Shown piece by piece: positions 49,010 to 59,888 of a stretch of DNA of 64,000 nt; position 1 is the first letter of the stretch, and each line of letters starts with the position of its first letter. A program made the position numbers and the translations under genes. This stretch comes from Cerrena zonata. Its lineage: Eukaryota; Basidiomycota; Agaricomycetes; Polyporales; Cerrenaceae. Location: contig JASBNA010000002.1 of the NCBI GenBank assembly GCA_038087015.1, positions 1,860,001 through 1,924,000 of the forward strand. The letters run 5' to 3'. The notes below the pieces were generated by a model. That model saw nothing but the letters and a program-made list of their open reading frames with translations. It ran no database searches and was not told the origin of the DNA.

Positions 49010-50677
49010 TCAAGCTCGGAAGGGAGAAAATGCGATCTGGTTTTCAAAATCAGGCAAGACGGGCACATCTACTGTCAGTACACGATCTGAACAACCCTGA
49101 GCAGGTAAGCGTCAACCTTACTTACCTGTATCCAGTACATGTATAACACAGGAGGAGTCCTTTGGTGACTTCGACTTCGTCGTGGGATCTTCCGGGTCCG
49201 TATTGAACCCTCCTAACACATATATCTGGTTTTTACGAGTAACCATCGTGTGTTCTGAACGTGAGCTAGGAGGAGGCCCAAGACCTCGTGTAAAGGACTT
49301 CCACTGTTTGTCTATTCAATTCCAATTTTAGAAAACAATCAGTCAAACGACCCTTCAATCAGGATTCGAACCTCAAAGATCGAAGCATGGAATACTCACT
49401 CGCAACTTGGAATCCTGTGAGGTCGTTCAGGAACTTTCCATCTGGTGCCCTGCCTCCGAACACATACATCGTATCACCCGTCACCGCCGCTCCATGACCT
49501 TCTCTCGGTATTGGTATCGAACCTGTACATCCGATTTTCTCCCAAGTGCAAGAAGGAGCAGAAAATATCCAGATGTCGTTGTAACTGTATTGATCATCGG
49601 TCCCGCCGAACCTAGATTGTTTCGTTCACCATCTGTCATGTGCTATATACCATCTAAAGTTGAAAACACTTACAGTATCAATTCCCACTCGTTATGCTTG
49701 GCCCAACTCGCATTCATCAAGGCGGGAGGTCCATTTGACACAGGTTCAACTTGATACCATCTAGCAGTATAATCCACATCGCCTTCAAGGTTCCCAACAA
49801 ACCATCGTAAGCATGAAACACTTCCCGGATGATGAAAGGCAAATATAATACTGACATTTCGTTAAATGCAGAACCCATAGATCCTCCAACATCCGACCAT
49901 CCCCACTCTGACCTCCAAACATATACATCTTCTTGTCTACTACTGCTGCAACATGACCTGACCTCGCCTCAGGCGATTCACCTTCTACAGCGATTCTATG
50001 CCATTCCAGGGTCTCTAAAAATACGATACATCGACATCAACCATCTCTACCAAAAATATCCCATGGACATGAAACGAACCTAGGTCAAGGATATACACGG
50101 CCTTATCCAAAGGACCAGAATCACTAGGGTTTCGTCTTGTTTCACCTCCCCACACGATGAGGGAATTCCAGTACAAGACTCCGGTATGACCACATCTTGG
50201 GCCGGGACTATCTCCCGTGGTGTGAAGACGTTGGTATACGAAACTGGTAGGGTCGATGCTGTAGACGTCGTTCGCTCGTCTGTTATCGACGACACCTCCA
50301 AAGAGGAGGAACCGGCTCTCGTCTGAAGCTACTGGAGTGGCCATATCGAGGGAATGGTTGTCGATCTGGCTTTGCGGTTTGTACTTCGGGGCCCTCAACT
50401 TCTCCCTCTAACTTCTGGAGGTCTTCTGTCTGCAGTTTATGCACCGACCAAGGATATTTGTAAGTCTCTCGATCCCAAATGAAGTTCTCTGCTCATCGAA
50501 GAACTTAGGGTCGATAGCAGGTCCGACTAGAGTTGAATTCAAGGATTCTGTCCCGAAGGATGTACGACCAGGCGGTTCAGACCTGATCGACGCAGTGTGT
50601 GAAGTCACCGGGGTGAGGATATCGAACGAAGCTTTCGAACGATGTCGTCGCTTCCAGGGTTTCCATGTGATGGACAT
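49010..50677 (-). CDS. Second kelch-repeat protein, lacking the coiled coil, with frame breaks
   Basis: Starts MSITWKPWKRRHR at 50677; then RSEPPGRTSFGTES, PWSVHKL (the counterpart of PWSQRRL next door) and six kelch repeats (FLLFGG, RCGHTGV..IVWGG, RSGHVAA..YMFGG, HNEWELILFGG, REGHGAA..YVFGG, RSEHTMV..YVLGG). It ends at 49010 soon after HVLDT, whereas the Tea1-like neighbour goes on into a linker and coiled coil. Frame breaks: about 50474-50476 (CCC should be CCCC) and about 50334-50338 (before PVASDESRF). The tandem position and shared order of motifs suggest a duplicate that lost its coiled coil, or one whose 3' part is no longer recognisable. Function unknown; protein-protein scaffold expected. 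Confidence 0.75.
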
Positions 50678-51473
50678 AGTTACAAGCTACCAGAGCTCCG
50701 TGACCAAGAATAGAATAGATGGGGACCTGTGGGTATGGACAAGTATGACAGGTATCAGGTCGGGTGGGTACAAGAGAACAGACGAAAGGAAAAAACCAGA
50801 ACAATTTGGTTTCCAGTCCCACTAAATAACACTCTGGCGGTGGCCGAGTTACTCAGGCATCGCATCGTGAACATTGACATCGGACGGTCTCCCGCGAAAT
50901 GGGTTAGATATCCGTTGCGTTGCTGTATGGGTGCATAGCCCTTGAGGTTTTCCTTGGAGACCACCGAGGAATTGGTATGATAATGATTAGTGTTTGATTC
51001 AGGGCTCCGTCAGCTTTATGAATCGGTGTATTCAATTATCTCGCTGTGATAGACTGTGATGGGGGAGGGGACATCTAATTCTAAGCAAGGAGAAGGTAAT
51101 AAGATCGTATTGGCATTCATAATTTAGGAGAGGAAGGACAGAACCTATCACAGTGTCATTTCTATCTTGTCGTTTGTTATTCTTGTGCGGCTGCGAGCTA
51201 TGTACACCTGTAGACGGCTCCGAACCCCAAATAGTTTGTTTTGCATCCACTCACTCGATAACAAACTTGTGGGGAAGCAACTTGGCTTGTGAAAATGGGA
51301 TTGGCGCCCAATAACTGGCCACTTGACCACAAAAAGTGACGTCGGTGGTCGTGTCTCGACTCGGAATTCACTCAAGCTGCAGGCTCAGACTGACTCGGGG
51401 TACAAACGCTCGATCCAGCGAGAGCTCCATAGTAGCTCGACTCGGGAATCCGCATATACATACCCACCGTATA
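50678..51473. other. Divergent intergenic stretch
   Basis: Upstream region of both the second kelch gene and the lipase gene. No gene recognised. ATATACATACC at about 51454-51464 and GTATAATGG next to the lipase ATG are A/T-rich but not clear TATA boxes. Confidence 0.5.
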
Positions 51474-53891
51474 ATGGAAGGCTCGGACAAACGAGCCACA
51501 CTCTCTGATCGACTCTTCTCGCTATTCTCTGCAGATCCCCAGCCTTCCTACAACCACAAGGCCAATTTACAACCTGCTTCCGAACCGACGTCTCGTAGAC
51601 GATCGCTGGATGAAGACGCTTCCTCCATGAGGATTGCACGCACTAGACCACCGTCGCCGAAACGCTTCAATTCACACTTACCCCACACTACTACTAATCA
51701 GTCAAGACCCACTCATACACCTAAATCACTCAGTATGAACCTTAGCTTGCCATCGAGTTCCAGTTCGAGTCGTTGTGGTGGGACTGGGAAGACACAGGTT
51801 CAACAGCGGGATAGTTCTTCGAAACCTACTTTACCTGCTATACGATGGCTTTCTGGACAATCGTCAGGGACGAATGCTCGTCATAATACACCGACCAAGT
51901 CGAATCCTGGGACACCTTTGACGCAGACCCCGTCCGAGTATTTTCATCCACAACAGGGACCACCCTCGCCTTCAGTCTACTCTGAGATCGCGGATGCTTT
52001 GGATGATGATCCAAACCTGCTTGAAGTACGTTCTCATCTCCCATCGCGACCCCAAGCAGCCCGTCTTCCCAATCAATTCCACTCTCGTCCGCCAAACCTC
52101 CTCTACAACGTAGCCCGACAAACACTCCCAACAGCAGGCTTGTCACCTCCCCCGATATACAGTTCCAGATACACCGATCCATTCGATGACCCATTCTCGT
52201 CTAGCTCGGGTGAGCATAATCCAATTTTGGATTTACTGTACAGTCCTACACCTGTACCTTTGCCAATGCCACATTCTCCTGCTCCAGCTCATCTCACACG
52301 ATCACCGCCAAGGCTAGCTACTTCTCCGACAAGGACCAGTATCGATTCGTTACGTTCGATACAGGAAAGGGGGGTTAGGAATGTGCATACCACTCCGCCT
52401 ACGCAGAGGTTGAGTTTGCCGAATCCGTTTCAGGGATGGTTTGCTTCGGAGGATAGTAAGGAGAATATGGACCCGGTGTTGAATGAGGCGGATAAGGCGG
52501 ATACTGTGGAGGCTCAGAGGATGAAGCTTCAACAACATTGTGAGTATACGTTTATTGCAAGCTATTCATGATTCGTTAAATAGCTCTATCATCCTGTTAG
52601 ATGCGACACCTATCAATCCCGTTGTCTTCTGTCATGGTCTTCTTGGTTTCGACACTGTTACAGTCGGCCCCTCGATCGCACCCGTGCAATTCTCACATTG
52701 GAGGGGCATCACTGATGCCCTACAAGCCAACGGCGTTGAAGTTCTCATCACACGAGTTCCAGCAACCAGTTCTCCAGTTGATCGTGCCAAAGTACTCGAG
52801 GAGAAAATTAGTGCTGTCTACCCCGGTCGTAGTGTTCACCTCATAGGTAAGTTTCTCAATATGATGTATACTGAAGTGTTTATGTGACATCGTAGAATGA
52901 TTCCTCTAGGTCACAGTATGGTGAGAAAGCAAATTCTCTATTTTGTGATCCACTCCGGCTAATTCAATTACTCTCTTTCAGGGTGGAATCGATGCTAGGT
53001 ATTTGACTACGCATCTCAAGCAGAGGACATTCAAAATCCTCTCAGTTACCACTGTTTCCTCCCCACATCGCGGTTCCTCCTTTGCCGATCATTTTCTACA
53101 AACTATTGGTCACGAGCGAATGTCCTCAGTCGTTTCATTGTTGGACATGTTGCCGATTGGTGGAGGTGATGGGAAGGCTTTTGAGTCTCTAACTATAGAG
53201 AACATGAAAAAGTTCAATGAGGAGACACCAGATGATCCGGACGTGAAGTACTTCTCTTGGGGTGCCGCTTATGACCCAAGTCTCCTCGATACTTGGAAGT
53301 GAGTGCATATAGGTGTAACTGCATATATTGCCTTGTGCTAATGCGTATTCATTTCGGTAGATGGCCCCACTCTGTTGTCCTAGAGAAAGAGGGTCCGAAT
53401 GATGGTCTGGTTTCCCTAAAATCCGCTAAATGGGTGAGTCCTCGCAGGATCGTCGTAGTAAATGGAACTTAATAGCTCACATACACTAGGGAACATACCT
53501 CGGCACACTTGAAGATGTTAACCATACCGATCTCGTCGGATGGGTGAACACTGCCCGGTATAAATGGGCTGAAATTATGGGTCGCGAGATTAAGTTCAAA
53601 CCAGCTACGTTCTACCTCGGTATTACCGACTACCTGGCTCGTGTCGTTGAAGGGCAAGAAACTAGACAGTCACTGGAGTCTGAGGATGGGATAGAGGAGG
53701 GGCTGGAGAGGGTAGGTTCGGCGGAACGAAAAGAGCAGAAGGAGATTAGACAGGAAGAAGAGAGAGCTGAGATGGTTGAGAGTTTGGCGAAGGGTGGAGA
53801 AGAAAGGGAGAGTAGAAGAGACCCTGAGGAGGGGAAGAAGGCTGGACCATCGATACCTAACGGTTCTTCAGCCCCATCGCATCCGTCATAA
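51474..53891 (+). CDS. Alpha/beta-hydrolase lipase with a long disordered N-terminal extension
   Basis: Predicted triacylglycerol lipase. Exons 51474-52539, 52601-52846, 52910-52920 (11 nt), 52982-53298, 53361-53433 and 53490-53891 give 704 residues in one frame. The hydrolase starts after residue 355: PVVFCHGLLGFD (oxyanion region), IGHSMGG (nucleophile Ser), GPNDGLVS (acid Asp) and VNHTDLVGW (catalytic His). The first 355 residues are Ser/Pro-rich and disordered with no signal peptide, so an intracellular, perhaps lipid-droplet or membrane-associated, enzyme is inferred. The C-terminus is Glu/Arg-rich and may be helical. The join of extension and catalytic part is supported by EADKADTVEAQRMKLQQHY running into the conserved lipase start. 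Confidence 0.87.
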
Positions 53892-54918
53892 CGACTGGCC
53901 ATTGAGCATTACATTGCATTTCGATCGCTGACGATGACATCACCGATATACCCTCGTATAACAGCAGTACATAGTATTCAGCGTATATAATGTCTATATA
54001 ATATTAATGCCTTGGAACACCTGGGCCATTGGAACAATATTGTTCGTCATCCCTTCATCTTTCGTCTTGTGATGCTACATCGTTTGAGGAAATCATCGAT
54101 GACAACGTTATGGATCGTGAATGGAATGCAATCTATCAGAATTGCCAGTGGCCATCTGGGTAATCATGGTTTACAACACCGACTTTGAGATGAAGATGGA
54201 TCAACCATCGTTCCAGGTCAGAATGTTAGAATCGTCCTCGGAATTATGGACATTCTTGCGATGCGTCATCAGGCGTTCTCGAGACGGGAACAACCTGTTA
54301 CAATCCTGCAATGCGCAGATGTAGATGTTTAATCTAATGTAACATTTTCATAGTTAGATCCTTTAGTGGTATACGGGTACGGGAGATGAACAAGACGAAC
54401 TGGGATGGGCTTGCAACGAGCTCGTTCGGGTTGATTTGTTCGGGTGTTGAAGTAACTATATCACGTATCACTTTTCGTTAGATGACTGGAGAAATATCAT
54501 AGGAGACTTCGGACTCACTATCTTGGAAGGCTGGAGAAGAGGGCAGCACTGAAGGTAAAGCCGGTTGACTGCTGGGCGTGTTCGTCGCCTGGGTTTGAGA
54601 CGGAACTGGCATGTATATTTTCCAGACACAGTAATATATGCTCCGTTTGTGTATGAGTGACCAGTCAACGTTTCAACAATGAATATAATCCTCTATACAA
54701 ACCCGACCGTTTTGTGGACTGGAGCAAGAAGTTGAACGTCGCCATTCAAATTGAAGTTCTTCAAATGCCAATTTCGGCGCTTCCGCTGACGATGTCATTC
54801 AAGTCCTGAGTGCAATTCTAACTTTGAGAACATGTCATGAATTACAGCAATATACATTATTGGAGTGATAGGTAGGTAGAAAGGCGTTAATAGTACTATG
54901 TCCTTTGTAGCTACTAAT
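53892..54918. other. Convergent intergenic stretch
   Basis: About 1 kb without a recognisable gene on either strand. Confidence 0.5.
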
Positions 54919-55894
54919 TCAAATGAACGGAGACACAGAGTAACTGAGGGTCTTCTTGATTAGCTCGTTCATCGAGGGCAACTGGCCCATGGGGTCCAGA
55001 TACAGTTTTTCAAACCTATCCAGTTCTGCACGATAATAGGTGTCCCAGATACTCCCAGTACATTCCCGCGCCGCAGCATTGCCAAACCCAACAACAGCGA
55101 CCTCCCCATTATGAGGGTTTATCTTGAAACGTGTGGAATCTTGAAGGTTTCCGAGAAGGACGCCACATTCGTGCAACTTCTGTACCGCCCTGAGTTTCGA
55201 GACTTTGGCATACTTCAACGCAGACCGTTGCACTTGGGTTATAGGGTCCTCATTGGTGAGATCTTCGTCGAGATCGACCGAGTCCGTGAAAGGCGCGTTT
55301 TCGGGGTACCAGTCTAGGACCAGGCAGGAGTATGACGCGTCGGGATTGTTTTCGTGAATGTTAGTAAACATGCCATAGCATATCGGAACTATGTCGTGTT
55401 GGAGGGGGGCTAGTTGGTTTCGGTAGAGATCGTACTCTTTCAGTAGAGACTCGTAGGCAAGTTTTCCGTGTCCCAGCTTGAGAGCTAGCCTTTCGTTGTC
55501 ACTGACCATGCAAAGGGTGAGTGGGGTGGGCTTCAAAGACACAGATCCCAGTGGCAGCTTTAGGAAGTGCTTCATCATCGCCTCGGACGATTGACCACTG
55601 TCTCGATCCATCGAAGCCTAAGGTGGCGACAGAAGTCAAGTTTAGCTCCAAGTCCCAGAGCTTAATGGTGATCAGATCTTCTCGTGCCATTATTTTGTGG
55701 GAAGCTACAATTTCGATTGTAGATGCATACCCCACGTAGAGGGAAAGGTTGGCGACTGCACCGTCAGAGGTTCGAGACATAGTCGTGAAGGCTGTTGATG
55801 GGATATAGAACAAAATCGCGTCAGGAGACTTCGGATCCAGTTCAGACGCGACTTGGGTGGAACGAAGTGGGCATGTCAGGCACAACAAGAACAA
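54919..55894 (-). CDS. Protein-kinase-fold protein with degenerate catalytic motifs (pseudokinase), one frame break
   Basis: C-terminal part looks like a small fungal kinase-like fold: strand Lys in ERLALKLGHGK, alphaC-like YESLLKEYDLY, IVPICYGMF, hinge SCLVLDWYPEN. The catalytic loop reads LHECGVLLGNLQD, so the HxD motif is lost, and the DFG position reads VVGFGNA. It should therefore not phosphorylate. The upstream part (IEIVASHKIMAREDLITIKLWD) joins after removing one C at 55547-55549, giving KAATGSVSLKPTP. The true start is uncertain; a further upstream exon may reach about 56144 (open frame starting MSPVTSSHKHSAAR). Sits next to two AIG1-like GTPases. Confidence 0.55.
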
Positions 55895-56304
55895 TGACCG
55901 ATGATTTAATATTTGACTCCGACCACCACTGGCAAGTGGTCAATCATGCCGTCTTGAAGTCTGAAAGTCTGATGAGTATCTGAACATTCTGCCGTATGTC
56001 AGTGCACCGGTTGTCTCGAAGAGCTAGTCGTCTATAAAGCCGAACGTGAAGGAAGTCGATGAAGTTGCGGACTGGAATTTCAAGTTGAATGCCACCCTGA
56101 GGGCGCGCCGCACTATGCTTGTGACTGCTAGTGACTGGTGACATGTGACAGTCAACCGTTTGCGTACCGGGTGAATCTTGTCTGTACCACGGTAGCAGTG
56201 ACCCGGCCTAAGACGGTAAATACATATGTCTGAAACGAAGATTTGGACATATGTATACGGTAGCCAAAAGGCATCTCTAAGTTACAAGTAAATGATACCA
56301 AGTA

Positions 56305-57622
56305 CTAATGGCGCCCCCTGACTATGGCCCATAACAGAACCGCTCCTATCGACGCAACTTGAAGTAGCATTGGTGGCCTCTTAGGCCCCGAACGGTCAAC
56401 TATAACAGCTTCAAGCTCTTTCCTCCCTTGCTTTACTTTCTCCTCGGCAGAAGCTAGACTTGCCTGAAGTGCCTCGATTGCTTGTGTCTGCTGTGACACA
56501 CGAGACTGTAGCTCTCGTAGTTGCCGCTCCTTCTTTTCCATTGCAGCCATGAGCTGCATTGTCTTCTCTTCTTGCTCCTTCTGGCTAACATCGTGTTTCT
56601 CGTGCAACTTGCTACGCTCGTCCTCGGCTGCGGCCAACTGTTGGCGAACTTCGAGAAGGGATGTGGTCAGTTCCTCCAATTCCGCCCGGTGCTTTTCATC
56701 TTTCACCGCGAGAAGCCTGTTCATCTCCGTCTTGATATCGTTCAACTCCATGTGTTGTTTGCCAATGCGAGCTTCGAGATCAGCTTTGAGATCCATCCCA
56801 GCAGCTGTCTCATTGATATCCTTGTGCTCATCCACGAGCTCCGTCTGAATTGACAACGCCTGTGGTAAATAACCTGTGATTTCCCTCAAAATATTCTGCG
56901 CCGACTGAAGGGTGTTATCGTGGCGGACCAATTTCGCGCCCTTATCGAGAGCGAGCTTGAAAAATTGGTCCTTCGTCGATAATTCAGCCTCCCTTCGTGC
57001 CCCAATCTCGGCGCTCACCCCACCCCACATCGTCGTAGCGATGATAATATGCTTCAGCGCATCATCGCCACAAAGCTTCCTGAAAAGACGGAAGTTCTTT
57101 CGAGCAACTCCGCCCATACGCTGATCAGAAATTCTATGTAGGAAGATCACTCCGCTGAGCTTGCGTCCGTTCTCGTACCTGCAATTATCCTATCTCAATG
57201 GGGAAGGAATAAAAGTAGGGTCTTACTCACGTCTTAGCTAGGAAATCAGCAATGAGCCTAAGTATTTCGGCCTCCGTCTTTACTGCATCATCGAACCCAG
57301 GCGTATCGATGAGTGTTACGATCTTGCCATCCATCATGAAGGGCTCCGACACCTGTAGCTCTGCGGTGCATGATGCGAGACCGGACCCCACCGGGAGGTT
57401 TGAGTTGCTGACGAGGTTGACAAACTAATCGAGAAAGTGCCAGTGAGGTGGGTTTGGTATTTAGTCTATCGACAACCTGAAGTACTTTGCTTACCGTGGA
57501 TTTCCCTACTCCGGTCGCACCCATTACGCTACACAGGGACAACGTTCAGTGGTTCGGTCGAGCGACAACTGGATGAATGCGTACGCCACAGTGATAGGTG
57601 AGTTGTCCTCACTACCATCCAT
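56305..57622 (-). CDS. AIG1-like P-loop GTPase with coiled coil and C-terminal membrane anchor (copy A)
   Basis: Exons 57622-57585, 57528-57495 (34 nt), 57424-57231 and 57178-56305 give 379 residues. P-loop GATGVGKST lies on the 34-nt exon; then G3 LIDTPGFDD; the G4 region reads IIATTMW instead of NKxD, usual for this basidiomycete group. Residues about 190-350 form coiled coil (LEELTTSLLEVRQQLAAAEDE and similar). The end, PPMLLQVASIGAVLLWAIVRGRH, is a hydrophobic tail anchor. GIMAP-like proteins form membrane-bound scaffolds in animals and plants; the fungal role is unknown. Same orientation and exon plan as copy B, 380 nt away. Confidence 0.88.
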
Positions 57623-58002
57623 GTTAAAGAATAGTTCAAATGATTTATAGTAATCGAATAACGCAAGTGGTGTGCTTTGGGATCGCTTACGACCTGTATG
57701 CAATGCAGGGGTTTACTTATACCTTGCCTCATCGCTCGCACCGTGACCCATGGCGACTCCGTCATTTCCAGACAAAGGCAGCATCAGAAGGCCGCGCTGC
57801 TGTTTTCCTGTCTGGCTTCGCAAAAACCCGGCGATCGTTCCTGTTCAGCAGCAGCTAAATGGACGTCGCATTCACCCTACGAGGCTTCTGGAGCAAGCAG
57901 TCTCGTGAAATACCTCCCCCCACTCATATGCTACACACGCTTGAATATAGGCTGTTGACATATGGCTAAACGGTGACGATTGAACAAGACTGAGCCTGTA
58001 CT

Positions 58003-59261
58003 CTACTGCACGACACACATTGATCCATCCTTCCGTGCATTCTCGCTCTGCTGTCGTGCTTCAAGTTCCTGCCGTTCTCGTAACCGCTCTTCTTCCTGCT
58101 GCTTCTTCTGCCGCCACTCTGTTTTTTGTCGCTCTCTCTCCTGTTGCAATAGTACCCGCTCGTATCGCTCTTTTTCCTGCTGCACCTTCTGCGAAGCTAG
58201 ATTCAACAAAGTGGGGATCATGTCAGACCGAGGTACTGTACGGTCACCTTCCCTACCCAGCTTGGCATGCTGCGCCTCATACACTTCAAGTTTGCTGCGA
58301 AGACTTTGAATCTCAGCTCGCATCTCGCCAATGCTTTCCTGTTGCTTCGTGTGCTTGGCTCTAAGAGCCTCGAGCTCTGCCTTGACATTTCTCAATTCAT
58401 CGCGTTGCCCTTGTATCACCGTTTCGAGGTGGACCGTCAGATACTGCCCAGCGGTTGTGCCACCCAAAGTGGTGTGCTGATCAACCATTTCGCGTTGAAC
58501 CGAGAGTCCAACAGGCTGATATTCGAGGACTTGCCTCACGATTCCGTGGGCCGACTCGAGAGTATTGTCGTGGCGGACTAGTTTCGCGCCCTCATCGAAA
58601 GCTGGCTTGAAGTACTGGTCCTTCGTCGACAATTCGCTCTCCCTTCGCTCTCCGAGTTCTGCGCTTACTTCGCCCCACATGGTTGTTGCAATGATAGTAT
58701 GTTTCAGTGCGTCATCGCCGCAAATACTCCTGAAAAGACGGAAGTTCTTCCGAGCAAGACCTCCTATTCGGTTATCGGAGATTCTATGCAAGAAAATCAC
58801 CCCGCTAAGTTTCTGTTCGTTTTGATACCTAGAAATCCGTCCACTTTATTTACCGTTCCATTGAGAAGGATTGACAACCCACATTGCAGCCAGGAAATCA
58901 GCAATGGAATGAAGGACATCGGCTTCAGTCTTAAACGTATCGTCGAATCCGGGTGTATCGATAAGTACCACGGTCCTGCCGTCGACCACGAAGGGTTGGG
59001 AAAGTTGTGTTTCTGAAGTGCATGATTCCAAGTTGAACCCGACTTGCAGGTTCGAACCGCTAGCAAGATTTACGAACTATCGTGAAGGGTTAGTCAGTAT
59101 TCGCAAATCTACCATTGCACTACCAAAGCTTACAGTCGACTTCCCGGTTCCAGTCCCCCCCATTACGCTATGTATATTTAGTTCTGTGTCGTCTGGGTAA
59201 AATCACTACATGATACTTACCCTATAAGAACTGGCTTTTCCTGATTCCTGGAGTCGCTCAT
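58003..59261 (-). CDS. AIG1-like P-loop GTPase with coiled coil and CaaX box (copy B)
   Basis: Exons 59261-59221, 59167-59134 (34 nt), 59076-58883 and 58828-58003 give 364 residues. P-loop GGTGTGKST, G3 LIDTPGFDD, IIATTMW at the G4 place. Exons 2 and 3 (34 and 194 nt) have exactly the lengths of copy A. The C-terminal half is a charged coiled coil (QQERERQKTEWRQKKQQEEE). Instead of a tail anchor it ends CVVQ, a CaaX prenylation box with Gln at X, which favours farnesylation. So both copies probably sit on membranes, by different means. Function unknown. Confidence 0.88.
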
Positions 59262-59888
59262 CTTTGTTGAGGACTAGTTGTTTCGGCTGTCACTACCTCT
59301 ATTTCTTCGTTCTCCTTATATGCAATTCATAGTTTGTACAGGAAAAGGATGTCTGTCTGGAGATTGGGTATATTGCCGAAGATCGTATTCTACTATACCT
59401 GCCGTTGTCCCCATGGCTTCGAATTCCGCTGCATCAGTGCGTGTCGTGACAGGACTACAACACGCCGTCTTGATGCTCCGTTGGATGAGCGGCAAACACC
59501 AATTTACCACTCTATGAAGTGCTAGAACTAGATGGTACTAGAAGTCAATATACTCTCCGCATTTTCAAGTTGACAGTGATTCTAGACTGTTCTGCGGCGT
59601 CCAAAATCGTCACGATCTCTTAGTATTCCCAAAATGGTATATATGGAACCTTGTTTCCGTCGACCATAGCAAAAACAACGCACCCATATTCTCTATTTAG
59701 AAAGTCATTGAAATTGACAGAACAAGGTATCCATCAGGTGTCGAAACAAAGCAACTGTAATCGTCATATAAACCGAACGTAGCATAATACCAGTCCATTG
59801 AGTTTTGAAATACACCCACCACCTACACGACTTTCAACAATTGTAGTCTTGAAGAATACTCTCAATTCCATTACTAGTTTTCGCAAAC
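59262..59888. other. Divergent intergenic stretch
   Basis: Upstream region of GTPase copy B and of the F-box gene. No gene recognised. Confidence 0.5.

Noticed and set aside
49340..49375. GGTTCGAATCC on the minus strand, like the T-loop of a tRNA
   Set aside because: The flanking bases do not form a 5-bp T stem and no acceptor, D or anticodon stem is present; it lies in an intron of the second kelch gene.
59041..59065. GGTTCGAACC, another tRNA T-loop lookalike
   Set aside because: It is coding sequence of GTPase copy B; no tRNA stems around it.
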